Shown here in pieces: positions 12,496-24,529 of a stretch of 64,000 bases of DNA; positions within the stretch are counted from its first letter, which is position 1, and every line of letters starts with the position of its first letter. This DNA comes from Paracentrotus lividus (lineage: Eukaryota > Echinodermata > Echinoidea > Camarodonta > Echinidae). The translations under genes were made by a program, and so were the position numbers. Below the pieces are notes generated by a model. That model did no database searches and was not told the DNA's origin. It saw nothing but the letters and a program-made list of their open reading frames with translations. Location: positions 26,695,973 to 26,759,972 of the forward strand of contig CALNVZ010003429.1 of the NCBI GenBank assembly GCA_940671915.1. Direction: 5' to 3'.

Positions 12496-12779
12496 TAAAA
12501 AAATATATATATATATAAAGGTAAGAGGTCATACAAAGGGAAATACATAATAAAGGATCAAAATGAGATTGAATACTTTTTTTCACATCTGACCCATTGC
12601 GTTCAGCATTTGAACCACGTGCAAAGTACTTTTGCAATCAAGAGTCGTGAATGTTTATGATTACAATCTCAGGTGACATCCTTCTCTGCTAAATCTTTTT
12701 GCAAACATTACGTTAATCCAACGCACTGTCGCAAACCTCCAAAATATCAAACTTTTATTTCCTTTCTATCCCCTTTTCA

Positions 12780-13245
12780 TTGTGTATCCATAACCTGACC
12801 CCCTGGCATGCTAATCGTGAATTTCCCTAACCCTAATGACATGTCCTAATCCTAATCCAAAACCTGACCCCACTTTTAACCTTAGCCTAATCCTAAGCAT
12901 AACCATAATCCTTAACCTCGTCTAAACCTGTTAACACTCTTCCCAACTTAACCCTGCTCTTAACCCTGCTCTTAACCTAAGCTTAATCCTAAACCTTGTT
13001 TGAACCCATAGTCTATCCTAAGCCTAATACCAAAACTCATTTAAACCTGCAAGCTATATATATCCCAACCCTATTCCTAAACCCAACCCTACTCTAACCT
13101 AAGCCTAATCATAAACCTGATCTAGACCTGTAATCTATCCTAACCTTAAATCCCAGACCCAACCCTTACTTTGAACCTAATCCTAGTAAGCTTAATCTAA
13201 ATCTAACTCTAATCCTTATCCTGACCATAGTCCTAATGTTTGTAG
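12780..13245. repeat. Degenerate CCTAA/TAACCC (telomere-like) tract
   Basis: Some 460 bases are dominated by CCTAA, TAACCC, CCTAAT and AACCTGA words on the plus strand. Few perfect hexamers occur in succession. A longer pattern of roughly 60-120 bases (AACCTAAGCYTAATCNTAAA followed by ACCTGTAATCTATCCTAA) is superimposed. The strand is strikingly poor in G. Either a decayed interstitial telomeric repeat or an unrelated minisatellite of similar composition would look like this. Confidence 0.75.
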
Positions 13246-13654
13246 TTAGGGTGTCAGGGTATCACGTTATGAAAACTCCTGCGTTTCTTCACTGCCCTTA
13301 AATACTTCAAAAATATCCAGACACCCTAAAAAAATGTAAAAGTGCAAGGGAATGAGCTGAGATATTGCAATGGGAAAGTATTTTTTAGGATATAGTTTGT
13401 AAATATCTTCTTGTTTAGCGGTATGCAGGCTATGCCATCTTACCATTGAGCATTGGTTGTTAATTGGACACAGCATTCTGGACGATGTTTTGAGAAGGAA
13501 ATTGATCAAAGTGCGAGTGTTTATACGATCCTCGTGATGAATTTTTTCCCATGCTCTTTTGTTTGTCTTTGTTTCTTGGAGCGGATCTCTCAACGAGTTT
13601 TGATCAATGTAATTATTGGCGCGATGTGCTGGGGAGGTGAGGATATGTATAAAG

Positions 13655-16150
13655 TGTAATATTTGTCTTTGTTTTTAATGCCCATTGGTAGGACAAAGAT
13701 GTTTTTCCCCCACCTCCAAATACAACAGAATCACTCGTTAGAATTGTGAATGATGATAAAAAAAAAGAGTAAATATCTGACAAGAAAAATAAACATTAAT
13801 GAATTGAAATAATAATCCCTATTGATGTTTTCTTCTGTTGCTTTAATTAGTAAGTGAAAATATGTTTTCTCTCTATTTTACAAAATATAATAAAGTTGTT
13901 TAGAATTATCTTGGATTCAAAAGTACATAATGTGGGGGCAGGGGATCTCTAATGGTTTTGTATCTTCTTTTCTTTTAATGCTCATCGGTAGGATAAAGAT
14001 TGTTTTACCCTAAAACAAGATATACATGTACTAGTAGAACGAATTTAGAATACATCAAGAGGACAAAAGAAAAAGGAAAAGAAATGGAAAAAATATCTCT
14101 AATTATTTTTTTTTTCTTGTTTTGTTTTAATACTCATCAGTAGGACAGAGGTTAATTCCCCCCTACGCAAAATATAGAATTAACTCGATATCTGAAATAC
14201 AAGAGTGGGAAAAATAGAAATAAAGGAAAGAATATTGTTTTCTTCTTGCGTTGTCTTACTAGTAGGATAAAGATGGTTTTCCCCTTACGCAAAATACAGA
14301 ATCAGCTGGCTTCCCAAAATATACACAACAAAAAAAGTAAGTCCCCCCTTAATCAAAATGATGTAACTTTTGATCCAAGAAGATTTTTGCGAATTTTATT
14401 ACGTTGTGCTTGTAGGTAATTTTATCAGCTTCCATGTTAATGAATTTTACTGAAATTCGTTAAGTCATGCTTCAATGAGCACAGTTAAAAGGCAAAAATG
14501 TCACTTTTCGAAAGTCACAAGGTTAGTTTCATAACTTTAATTCAATAATATTGGAACAATTGAAGCTTTTTAACAAATGATTTGTTCAGAAGGGTTTTTG
14601 CACTTAATTTCTAACACACTAAATGACTTTTGCATTAAATTTCACGGTTGGATGAACATGAGGTAAAATTTGTAAAAACTGCATTTTTTACAAATTTTTA
14701 CTTTCAAAAATTATTGATTATGAGGAATATGCAATCTGGAAGAGTATTTTAAACAATATCCATCAATTCACGTTGAATGAACACTGTATAAGAACAAAAA
14801 AGGAATTTTTCAAATTTCTTAGGTAAGTATTGTTCCGTTTTGTGTAATAAAATCATTTTGTCAACATTTTTTGTGATATTTGTGTCAAATAATTTTTTTC
14901 AAATGATGCTATGGCATTTTATTAAAAATTCACGCTTCAATGAACACGTGATACGTGAAAAGCCATTTTTTCGTTTGCGGACTAAAATTCAATCGCTTAC
15001 TTTCGATAATTGTCACAGACCTTCTTGGATGGTTCATTTGAATCGAGTTTCACGAAAATTCCAGTGTTTTATGCTTCAGTGAGCAGAGTTATTAGAAAAA
15101 TATGAAAATAAGAAAGAATTCAGAGCTTTGGCCCCACCCCGTGCCTTATCAGATTCTCAATTTAGCGTTTGTTCCTGTTAGTTAACACCACCCTGAAGTT
15201 GTGTGCCAAGTTTCGTGAAAAAACTCCCAGTAGAATTAACAAAAATCATCGATGAAATTAAGCCGAATTTCAATTTTGTTAAAATTTTGATTTCCTCTCC
15301 ATTGACATTGTGTACAATCTCGAAGAAAAAAACAAGCCCCAAATCAACATGCTGGAACTTTTTAACAAAAAGGTGTTGAGTAATATTGTTTGGCGGTTAT
15401 GTTAATAAACTCATCGACTAACGTATGTGCAAAAAATGAGATAAAACCTTGTTGTCATGCATGTAAAACATACGTAAAGGCAAAATTGTCTTTACAAAAG
15501 TCACAAAAGTCATCTTTAAAGTGTGCTCACTCGTCCATGACACGACGAATAGTGCTCATTTTCTCACAAAATGTGTTGATGATGTTGATGATAATATCTG
15601 ATGTCAATTCTTTTGAATAGAATTATTGGATTTTACCATTTTTGAGGGCCTGAACATAATTCTTAAAATTGTGCTTACTCATCCATGAAAAATAGTGAAA
15701 AGTATCGGATGGGTGTTGGATGATCAAATTTCCAATGAAATCCACCAAAACAATTAAAAGACAAGGTAAAAAGAAAATTTACAAAATTATTATTTTTTAC
15801 AGCCTCCAAAATGACCCTTGTGACTTTGAAATGTCCATTTTTGCTTTAAACGTTGATCACTCATGCATGTCTCAAGGATCGATGTCATTTTTTCACAGAA
15901 GGTACTCCAATAAATGGATAAAACTTCCATCCAAATTATTGCACTCAAAACTAGCTCGTTCAAAGTTACATCGTTTTGATTAGGGGGGGACTTACTTTTT
16001 TTGTTGTGTATATATTAGAGGGGTTGGGGGGGGGCAAAGAAAAGATATCTTTCTTTGTTTGTTTCATCTTTTGTTGTTTTAATGCTCATCAGTAGGATAT
16101 AGATGGTCTTATTTCCCCATCTCACAATATTTTTGTCTATCAACTGAACA
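13655..16150. repeat. Minisatellite around TTTTAATGCTCATCAGTAGG, split by a transposon
   Basis: Diverged units carrying TTTTAATGCTCATCAGTAGG or a variant, followed by A(T/A)AAAGATGGTTTTCCCC, occur near 13674, 13975, 14128, 14256 and 16078. The first four are spaced about 130-300 bp apart. The fifth is displaced by the 1.69-kb element at 14324-16008. The intervening A-rich parts vary in length. Confidence 0.8.
14324..16008. mobile_element. 1.69-kb transposon-like element with ~50-bp inverted termini
   Basis: The left end begins CACAACAAAAAAAGTAAGTC and the right end is its reverse complement. Pairing continues for about 39 bases with two mismatches and then through GATGTAACTTT. The element is flanked by TATA on both sides, consistent with a TA target duplication as in Tc1/mariner elements, although that assignment is tentative. 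Inside, a (G)CTTCAATGARCAC-type motif recurs at 14469, 14648, 14771, 14934 and 15073. Reverse-orientation counterparts (GTGCTCACTCATCCATGA-like) occur at 15523, 15671 and 15854. No transposase-like frame is visible; the longest frames are about 76-87 codons. Confidence 0.85.
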
Positions 16151-17339
16151 ATTCGCAGTCGCTATTTTCATGTGCCAATTTGATAAAAAGCATTACTTGA
16201 AAAAAAAAAGAAGAAAAGAAAAATTGAAAGCAGAAAATATTTGAAGGATGTAAAAAATAAGAATATGTAATAGATACCAATTTGGGGATGGATACTGATC
16301 CATTTTGACCTTTCGGAATTTATTTTGATGTAGGCCTATCTCTATGCATGATAAGTTTAGGGACGAAACCCGTGAAAAAAGAATTGTCCTTCTTGAATGT
16401 ATATAGCCTTTATCCTAGCAGCGTACACACTGCATGACCCAAATGCATTTAATAAATCCTAATCTAAAACTCTCTCTCACATAATCACCATCACCTATGC
16501 GTGTCCCTAGCCCACTTTCACCCCAGAAAAAAAATGCTTAAAAATCACAGATTCAGACCCATATACCTGCACTCGTGCAAACATACACTTGAGAAAACGT
16601 ATTTACGCCGATCAACGGCACATTGGAACGTGACCGTGCAATCAATTCTTTTGTCTCAGGCCGTGCAGGCGTGTAAATTTTTGCAGGGCGTAAAAACTTC
16701 AATTTTTAGCTGTGTGTGTTGAGTCAGCGAATGCCTTGGAGGGTGGATGTACATGTAGGCATACCTGTGCTTTGTTTAGGTATGCCAGGCTTGTGGTTTA
16801 ATTAGCATTGATATTTTCTATTAAGTATAAAACTCATCTTGGCCTCTTTAATAGCCTCACTTATTTTCACATCCCTTGAAGCAGAAATACAAATTTTATC
16901 TAATTTCGTATGAATCTGATGAAAAAGCTATAAATGCAATAAAAACTTGTTTAGTGATCATATTCTCGTTAAATTTATTGACCTTTTCATTTGCTATTTT
17001 TTCTACAGTTTGGTCATCTGTTGTTTTCTTTATGGGGGGGGGGGGGGGTTCATGTACAAAGATTATATTATTACTTTGTTATACATATGTTAAGTGAGAA
17101 TTTCATAAGGCATTTTTTTTTAATTCCGCTCACTCTATTTGCCATTTTCTTTTCATAAACTTTGTAATTCTGCAACATTCTGGTTTTTTTTTTAATGCTA
17201 AAAGTGAAATAAATTGAATAGAAGAGCACTAGCTTTATCTAAAATATCCATAATGGTTATAGTACAGGACACTACATACATGTATGTTATATGGGAGAAT
17301 AGATGCATGAGGTGTTTCCAATTCAAAACAAAACCATGT
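16151..17339. other. No gene recognised
   Basis: Contains a run of about 15 G residues at 17034-17048. The stretch 16490-16720 is somewhat more complex, but its open frame lacks convincing splice borders. Confidence 0.4.
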
Positions 17340-17600
17340 GGAGTCAGAAACACAGAAATGTGACAGAGCCACGTCACTACGTGTTTAGGAACCCCAAATC
17401 TATGGAGGCTCTGCCAAGCGGACCAGCGAGCTTCAATCGGCGTCCAAATATTTGGTCTCGTCTAATCAATTTGACGGGGTCGTTATGCACTCACCCCGCG
17501 GCCCAGCCAAGCAAAGACAGAAAAGAAGAAATTGCAACGCACCATTTTCCGCAAGCCTAATTTTGTAGCGAATTACTCCCGCCTTTAGATGTGAGGGCAC
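17340..17600. promoter_or_regulatory. Possible regulatory island
   Basis: A GC-richer, non-repetitive segment in an AT-rich neighbourhood contains CCACGTCACTACGTG (E-box/CRE-like), CCAAATATTTGG (palindromic, SRF-like) near 17445, TCTAATCAATTTGACGGG and CCGCGG. Such isolated complex blocks in long introns are often conserved enhancers. Conservation was not testable, and the open frame across it (17303-17560) lacks splice support. Confidence 0.25.
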
Positions 17601-17814
17601 GTTTCACACTGAAGGATTGTAAATACAGAGGGGGACGGAGAAGAAGAAGAAGGACTGAGAGAGAGAAAGAAAGAGAGTAAGAAAGAGGGTGGACGGATAT
17701 AAAATGGATACAGAAAAGTGCATTGTTCTGTCGGGGTCAATGTTTCTGAACATGGCAGTCTGGAGTTTTTGAGTGATAAGAAAAGGGGCAGTACAATGTG
17801 TTTGTGCAATAAGA

Positions 17815-17912
17815 CATGACAAAAGTAACTCCTGAATATTTAAAACGCCAAGATATGTTCAAAATAATATGAATTCCAGTGATTTGGTTAATAGCCATAA
17901 TAGTTACATCTG

Positions 17913-17975
<63 letters not shown>

Positions 17976-18400
17976 AAATTGGTCAAAAATATTCAAATAT
18001 TATGAATTCCTGTGATATGAATCACTATTTGTGAATATGAGTCACATTCAATAGGAGTAGTATCTTTGAGGATTTGAAGCTCTGTGATATGTGGATGTGA
18101 AAAGTAAAAATGAAATATTTAAAAGCTTAAATGTACCTGAGAAAGATGGAAATGGTCAAAATATTATGAATTCCTTTGCGATTAGCAGGGCACTTTGATT
18201 ATACATTATATCTCTACTGTAACACCTAAATATTTAAAATGTGAATTCCTGAACGAGATAAGAAATTTTGAAAATATTATGAATTTCTGTGATTTGATTG
18301 TGATTGTGTGTATAGGAGTCACATTAAAAGGGCAGTATATGTGTGTGATTATTGAGAAAGATATGAAATGGTATTATGTCTGAAATTAATCCTGTGACTT
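17815..18400. repeat. Degenerate tandem repeat around ATATTATGAATTCCTGTGAT
   Basis: The motif AAATATTATGAATTCCTGTG or a variant recurs with GAATTC or GAATTT at 17871, 18004, 18168 and 18281. It is accompanied by GGAGTCACATT and GAATATTTAAAA words. Spacings are 133, 164 and 113 bases. A 60-base poly(A) run (17913-17972) interrupts the first unit. Confidence 0.7.
17913..17972. repeat. Poly(A) tract of about 60 bases
   Basis: An uninterrupted run of A begins after CATCTG and ends at TCAAAATTGG. No poly(A) signal or retroposed gene is seen immediately upstream, so a retrotransposon tail is not established. Confidence 0.95.
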
Positions 18401-18770
18401 GATTATGTCTTTGGGGTTTTATATACTGCAGGTCATTGGGGTTTATTTCCTCCATGTATAGTTTTAGATTAAAACAGAATTCATATAATCTGTTTTTAGG
18501 GAATGGCACGTATACATCATATGTAGGCATTCAAGACGGCTAGCATTATTAAAAAGGTTACGAGATGACTCAAAGATTCTGTGTTTGCTTTTCGTTTCTG
18601 TTCATGCCCCCGCACAATGCTCTGCTCTAAGATATAAAGAGAAAAAATTAATTTGCGCATGTTAGTGTGGATTGTAGCGCCATGCCAACCAGAAATGCCT
18701 CTTTTCCTTTTCCCGTTCTCCCTGCAGCCTAATTTTGAGTTTGCTATCGAGCAAGATATCCTGGCTGATC
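18401..18770. other. No gene recognised
   Basis: Ordinary AT-rich sequence; nothing supportable. Confidence 0.4.
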
Positions 18771-18774
18771 CCTT

Positions 18775-19120
18775 GATCTTCCCTTTCTTATTTCTTCATT
18801 CACCCCTTCTCTCTCTCATTTTTTTTCTCTCTCTCTCATCTCCATTTGGGCCTCTCGTCTCATTTTCTTCCCCCACCCTGAATTTTCCACTCTCGATCTC
18901 CCTCCCCCCTCTGATCTCTAAATTTCTTTTTCTATCATCTCTTATTTTCTTTTCCCATTCTCTTGTAACATTTTTCCTCTCGTGTTATCCCTCTCTCTCT
19001 CTCTCTCTCTCTGTCTCTCTTTCTCGTCTTAATTTTTGACATTCCAATTTCTTCCTCTCATCTCTCATTTCTTTACCCTCTCTGTCTCTCTATCTCTCTG
19101 TCTGTCTCTCTTTTTAATTT
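18775..19120. repeat. Pyrimidine-rich tract with (CT)n microsatellite
   Basis: A CT-rich strand with perfect (CT)n around 18990-19012 and scattered TCTCTCTC runs to 19112. Long plus-strand Ser/Leu/Phe-rich frames here are compositional artefacts. Confidence 0.9.
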
Positions 19121-20690
19121 TCCATCATTTCCATAACTTGATATCATCTTAAAAGGTACACCTGAAAACTTGTTTATTAGATATACATGTATGTATGCAC
19201 AAATTAAAGTGAAAATTATTATATCTATTTATTATTATTTTTTTTTTACTGCAATGTTATATCATTTTATCAGACCTGTGCAGGGCTTACCAGGGCTAAA
19301 TTGTTCGGAGCACCCCTGTATTTCCCCCCTGAGCATGTGTTAAAGGGAATCTAGTGTAGTGGGAAGGTGTGGGAAAGATGAAGAAAATTATTGTGAGCTT
19401 TCCCGTTATTTTCATGCTATTTTGGAACAATATCATGATAAAGAGCTCCACAAGAAAATATTGAACTTCAATAGCCCTAATAGTCATAATATGACCCAAA
19501 ATATCCCCAAACAACTGAATGTTTGGGTCCCGAACATTTTGTGTTGCCCATACATGCATTTCTTTGTAAGTCCATGTGACTCAAAAGCTGAATTGGGTTC
19601 ATTTCTTATCATTTATGGATTCCAAAATCTCACGGCACGAAATAATGCTTAGTTGCCCTGTTATCAACCTTTCCAAATCACTTTTAGACAGTGTCTTTCA
19701 TATTTCAATGTCATGACCAGAACACTAGTTTCACTTTAAAGAGGGGTAGATAATGACTTTACAATCTATTATGATTCGCTTGCCGATATGTTGATATGCG
19801 CCTCCCCAATCCCTACTACCCTACACACACACTGACAGGTTCCTATGGGACTACCTCTTACTACACACCTCAGAGATGAGAGGCCCGTCTCAACAGCATC
19901 TTACAATGACAAGGAGGAGGAAAGGAGATGGAGGAGGGGGGGGGTTCACTCCTACGATAGTTCCATGCACTCTACAATAGCAGGAGAGTTGATATTCTTT
20001 GATGGCATCCTTATTGTATTACAGGAATGAATGGGGATCTTTAATATTTCCCCCTTTTTGAGAGGGGGGGGGTGGTGGTGTAACTCCACACATTATACCA
20101 TAACACACAGGAGGGGCTGGTGTAAGATTATGTCTTTGATAGCTCCCACGAGGTCCAGGTCGGAGAAGGTATTGGGGGGGGATATTTCAAATTAAGATGG
20201 GGGCTACAAAAAATTAAGGGGTGCCATTAATAAAGTGGGGGAGGAAATCATAATTCAGAGGGCCTCCAGGTGATGCTGCCACCTTATAAAGGCCCAATGA
20301 CAGATAGTTTATACTGCATACTTCTTGATGGATACAATGTAGGCTTACTATGGAGTAAATTGTGGTAAGAGGGTGGGGCTGGGGACGGAGATGGGGGCAG
20401 GAGGTTATATTGTTTACTTCTTAAATTTAAGTCAATTCAATCCAATGAATTTCAATCCAAACTGAATATTCATCAAAAGATTTTTTTTAAATGAAGAAGA
20501 AAGAAAGAAAGAAAGCCAAACACATTATTGTCAAAATAACCAACAACAGACCTGATGGGTCACCCCTACCCCTCCTGAGCGTTTACCCCTTCTTTCCATC
20601 CCAGACATTTTTAAAGTACTATATTGGACCATTCTAACCCCCCCCCCCTTAGTCCAGACATGCCCCACTTTTTCTGGACCAGTCTCCAAG
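19121..20690. other. No gene recognised; several G/C homopolymer runs
   Basis: Runs of eight or more G or C occur at about 19938, 20066, 20174 and 20638, and an AGAAAGAAAGAAAG repeat lies near 20500. The sequence is otherwise ordinary. Confidence 0.4.
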
Positions 20691-20694
20691 GACT

Positions 20695-21275
20695 GGGTCA
20701 GTGTCAACACTAGCCTCTCAGGGTCTCCCCTGCTCCAAATACCATCCAGACTGTTGCCCCAACCTAAATATCAATTCAAATACCAGTTAGATTTGTCTGT
20801 GGCACCCCTCTCCTGGTCCACCCCTTTCACAATCTGACCTATGTTATGTTCTCATGTTAGGGGTTAACGAGACCCCCTCTCAATATTTTCATATTTGTAC
20901 CAATTTAGCATTTCCTCTGCTCAATTTGCCATTCAGTTTGTTGCCACAACTGAAATATAAATTCAAATACCAGTTAGATTTCTCTGCTGCACCCCTTTCC
21001 TTAACCCCCCTTCTCAACCTGTGACCATAACATGTTCTCATGTAGGGGTTACTGCGACATATTTCTACTGATTTAGGGTTTCCTCTGCTCAAGATACCAT
21101 TCAGTCTATTGCCCCGCCCCAAATATCAATACCAGTTAGATTTGTCTGTCACAACCATTTCACTGGCCCACCATTTTCACAACCAGTGATCGTTACATGT
21201 TCTCATATTATATGAAGGAGTTTGCCAAAAAAAACCTCCCAATATTTTCACATTTCTACCAACTTGAAATCTTAA
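20695..21275. repeat. Three-unit tandem repeat of ~160-190 bp
   Basis: Three diverged units share TCCTCTGCTCAA, CCATTCAGTCTGTTGCC, AAATACCAGTTAGATTTGTC, CACCCCTTTC and CATGTTCTCATGTTAGGGGT. The marker TACCAGTTAGATTT lies at 20781, 20968 and 21129 (spacings 187 and 161). The minus-strand frame at 20889-21122 repeats the same peptide words because of the tandem structure and is not a gene. Confidence 0.85.
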
Positions 21276-21279
21276 ATCC

Positions 21280-22014
21280 CACACATCAAGTATGAAGCTT
21301 TATGTTTGTTTATTTGATTGTTTGTTTGGTCTTTTTTTTTGGTGGGGGGGGGGGGTGGGGGTAGAATTATTAACCTGAAGTTATCTCACTTAGATGTTAA
21401 GTTGTTGAATGGAATAATTATTTTCTCTTTAACAAATAATACACAATTCGTATTATTTTGATATTGCATAGAAATTTCAAAATATCTCAGTGTATGACAA
21501 AACATTTAGGTGTTGCAATGTTTTGCATAATATATACAGTACATGTGTTGTGCCAAACAAACCAAACCAAACAAACTCTAATTGAGTTATTGACTGTATA
21601 CTAGTGCACTGTTTTTATGATACAGTTTAGAGTGAATGTACAATGGAGATGGATCATGCATTTAAAGACATTTCCAAATTTATTTAACGTTCATTACAAA
21701 AGGTAATTCTTTTGAAGAAAAAACACACTGTTGACTCATCCCAACGTTTTGTTTTTTTTTTCATTTCTTTTTTCTTTTGGAGGGGGGGGGGGGTATTTTA
21801 TAGGTTACTACTATACACATTCTTGAATGCCCTATTCTTGTCCTATTCTCCTGTTGATGCGTTCATGAAGCCTATAAGATCCATCTTCTGAAATCTTGTG
21901 GAAATTGCAATTTCCTGCAGCAATTCTCTCTACAAATGTATATACGTCTGTTGGCCGAGTCCAAATGGATGAAGGGAATTAAATGGACACTTCTTCACCT
22001 CAATTTACCCTAGA
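21280..22014. other. No gene recognised
   Basis: Contains G runs at about 21343 and 21781. No supported exon or element. Confidence 0.4.
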
Positions 22015-22735
22015 TTACAGCCATCAGTCAAATGACGGCAACGTTTCTGAAGGGAGATGGAGAGAGATACATTGGAAGATGAGGGGGAGAGGGGGAAAGG
22101 AGAGCGAGAGGGGAAAGAGAATGATAGAGGAAGACGGAGAAAGAAAGATGCTAAAGATGGAAATACTGATGGCGATGTTACAGAAGGGAGATGGAGAGAG
22201 ATACATTGGGAGATTGGAAGATGGGGGGGGGGAGAGGGGCAAAGGAGAGCGAGAGGGGAAAGGGAATGATGAGGAAGATTGGGAAAGATAGAAAGAAAGA
22301 TGATAAAGATGGAAATAGAGAGATATAATTTGAGATGGTGGAGGAGTAAAAAAAAAAGGGGTAAAAAAAAATAGCAAGAAACGACATTTAAAGAAAAGAG
22401 CAATATAGCAAGATGAAAGAGAGAGAGAGAGAGAGAGACAGACAGATGTGACAGAGACGGGGATTAGAAAACAGAATGATGGAAAGAGACATTGAAAGAG
22501 GTAGATAAAGTTAAACAAAATAAGATAAAACAAGAAGAAAAAAAAAGGAGGAGAGAGAGCTAGGGAGCATGAATGAGAGAAGGGATATGAGGGAGGAGAA
22601 TACTAACAAGAAATGAATAAGATGGGAGACAAGGTATGAATGAAAATAGGGAAAAGAAGATGGACAGAGACAGAATAGAGAGAAAAAAGGAAAGTCGAGT
22701 CTAGTTAGATTGTAGAAAGGAAGGGGATGAAGAAA
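22015..22735. repeat. Purine-rich tract with a 134-bp tandem duplication
   Basis: GAAGGGAGATGGAGAGAGAT starts at 22049 and again at 22183. The similarity continues through CATTGG, GGAAAGGAGAGCGAGAGGGG and GGGAATGAT. The purine-rich strand continues with (GA)n at about 22418-22438 to 22735. Overlapping frames in all registers reflect the strand bias. Confidence 0.9.
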
Positions 22736-22829
22736 GAAATGATAGTACAAGCAAACAGATGACTATTTCTTTATTTTACAAAAACTATCTCTACATTTGC
22801 TTGTGGGGGTACCTATCTACAGACGTCCC

Positions 22830-23125
22830 CCGATATAAACGTCATTTTAAAAGTGGAGCGTGTAGCCTGATTGATTGATGGTTAAGCCCCAACTCATTCT
22901 TCAATTCTGCTACCCCTCCTCTCGGGCGATCCCAGCTTGTTTCTCCATTTGGCTGCAAATCTAGCGATGAACATCATTACCAGTAATGACAAATTTGCTC
23001 TCCCTCATTTAGCATCTAACCACCGGCGGCTTTCTTCTAAACCCTCCTCCTGCCACCAATTCTCCTCATTCCATTCATCATGTCACCTGACTTTAAAGCT
23101 CGTTCATCTTCTTCTACATGTGGAT
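22830..23125. promoter_or_regulatory. Possible regulatory island
   Basis: A complex, GC-richer block contains TGATTGATGG (PBX/HOX-like), GCAAATCTAGCGATG, CATTACCAGTAATGAC (inverted TTAC/GTAA) and ACCGGCGGC. No splice-bounded frame. The motif matches are by eye and conservation is untested. Confidence 0.25.
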
Positions 23126-23126
23126 C

Positions 23127-23650
23127 TTAAAGGGAAAGTCCAACCTGGAATTAAATTGTTTAAATAAAACCCAGAAAAGGTTAAGAGAAATATGATTGAA
23201 GGTTTGAACAAAATCCATCTAATGATAACAATGTTGTGAGTAATTGAAATAATGATTTTATGACATCACTTGCTGGACATCCACAATTTTCCGAAGATCA
23301 AAATATATTACATCTTTATTCTTGAAATTGCCAGAAGATATACTTTTGTTTCACTCTTGCAATTAACCTCCAAAAAGTATTTTTAATGAAAATTTATTAG
23401 TGAAATTCCAAAATGAATGAAAATAAGCTAATTAGTGGATGAAAATATCAATTACATATTTTTAATTTGAACTGTTGTATTTAAAGTTCAAATGTTTATT
23501 AAATGCATCGCACCAGAAATTTATCTGAATTTGTTATTGATTTTTGCCCTTTCTGTCTATGTGCATTGTTTAATTAATAGCTTTCTGTTTTCAAAAACAA
23601 TGATAAAACTTCACAAAAAAGGGATGTTGTCCTCTATGGGTTAAAGGGTT
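23127..23650. mobile_element. Probable fragment of a TTAAAGGG-type MITE
   Basis: TTAAAGGGAAAGTCCAACCT at 23127 resembles, from memory, the left end of a family of short elements common in marine deuterostomes, followed by the typical AAATTGTTT, TTGAAGGTTTG and AAAATCCATC words. No matching right terminus is present; TTAAAGGG near 23641 is in direct orientation. The fragment is therefore truncated or has diverged beyond recognition. Confidence 0.35.
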
Positions 23651-24279
23651 CTTTCCTTTCTCTGTACAGATTGGTGTGTGATTGATTAGAACAGCACATT
23701 CGTTGTCAGAGATTTACAGACCTTACGTGGAACAGATCAAACTGCTTCAAAGACCTCTTATCTTCATTTTAAATGTTTCCTTAGCATTTCAGAAAGGGGT
23801 TAACCAGTTGACTACTGAAACATTCCTGTATTAAACCTATGGAAGTGAGAGAATTCAGGAGTTAGTGGGTTAATTGTGTTTTGTAGTACTATTCTGGCCC
23901 TCAGCAGAATTCTTTTTTAATGTTTCTGTTTTCTTAATTTTTGGGGGTTTTGTTTTTTCCTTCAAATGTTTGGTTGCATGAACCATTAGAGAAAAAGGTA
24001 GTAATATCTATTATATTTTGCTTGTTTTATACGATTTAAGTAATTTGTTTGGTCAAACCTACTCTCTCAATTTCAGTCATTGGCATATGTAAGTTGCACA
24101 AGTGATCCGTCCCCCTATTGTTAGGAAATCATGTGTGTGTTAAATTAACACACAATGTTGATATTTAGACAATATCCTCTGTTAGCCCCCCCCCCTTCTC
24201 AAATTTCCCAGCTGTGCCCCCCCCCCCCCATATATCAAAATTGTGGATCCCCACTGGGGTTTCCAATTATTGAATATTT
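23651..24279. other. No gene recognised
   Basis: AT-rich, with C runs at 24187 and 24221. A short inverted repeat GTGTGTTAAATTAACACAC at 24133-24151 is self-complementary. Confidence 0.4.
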
Positions 24280-24320
24280 TCTGTCTCTCTTTATCTTTCA
24301 TTTAATCTCTCTTTACATCT

Positions 24321-24359
<39 letters not shown>

Positions 24360-24420
24360 ATCTCCATCTCTCTGTAAATTCTTTTTCTTTTTTTTGTTCA
24401 TCTATTTCTCTGTCTCAAAT
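24280..24420. repeat. (CT)n microsatellite
   Basis: Perfect CT dinucleotides at about 24325-24352 within a CT-rich strand. Confidence 0.9.
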
Positions 24421-24529
24421 ATTCTCATCAACTGCAGATAGACAGATGATCTCTTGTTCCTAGTCTCCTCCAGCCCTCCCTCCAGACTCACTTTACTCAT
24501 CTTAACAATACTTCATACCTTCCCCCGAC

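Noticed and set aside
12056-12637. Minus-strand frame of 193 codons, the longest in the window
   Set aside because: It crosses a (GA)n tract and its peptide is Ser/Leu/Phe/Tyr low complexity. No domain, no splice support.
14821-14832. GTAAGT donor after TTTCTTAG inside the 1.69-kb element
   Set aside because: The site lies within a transposon-like element and no open frame of useful length ends there.
17913-17972. Poly(A) tail of a processed pseudogene or LINE
   Set aside because: No coding remnant, AATAAA signal or target duplication is seen; the flanks belong to a tandem repeat.
22005-22533. Several overlapping 70-169-codon frames on both strands
   Set aside because: All come from a purine-rich strand that removes stop codons in most frames; the overlap in many registers shows compositional origin.
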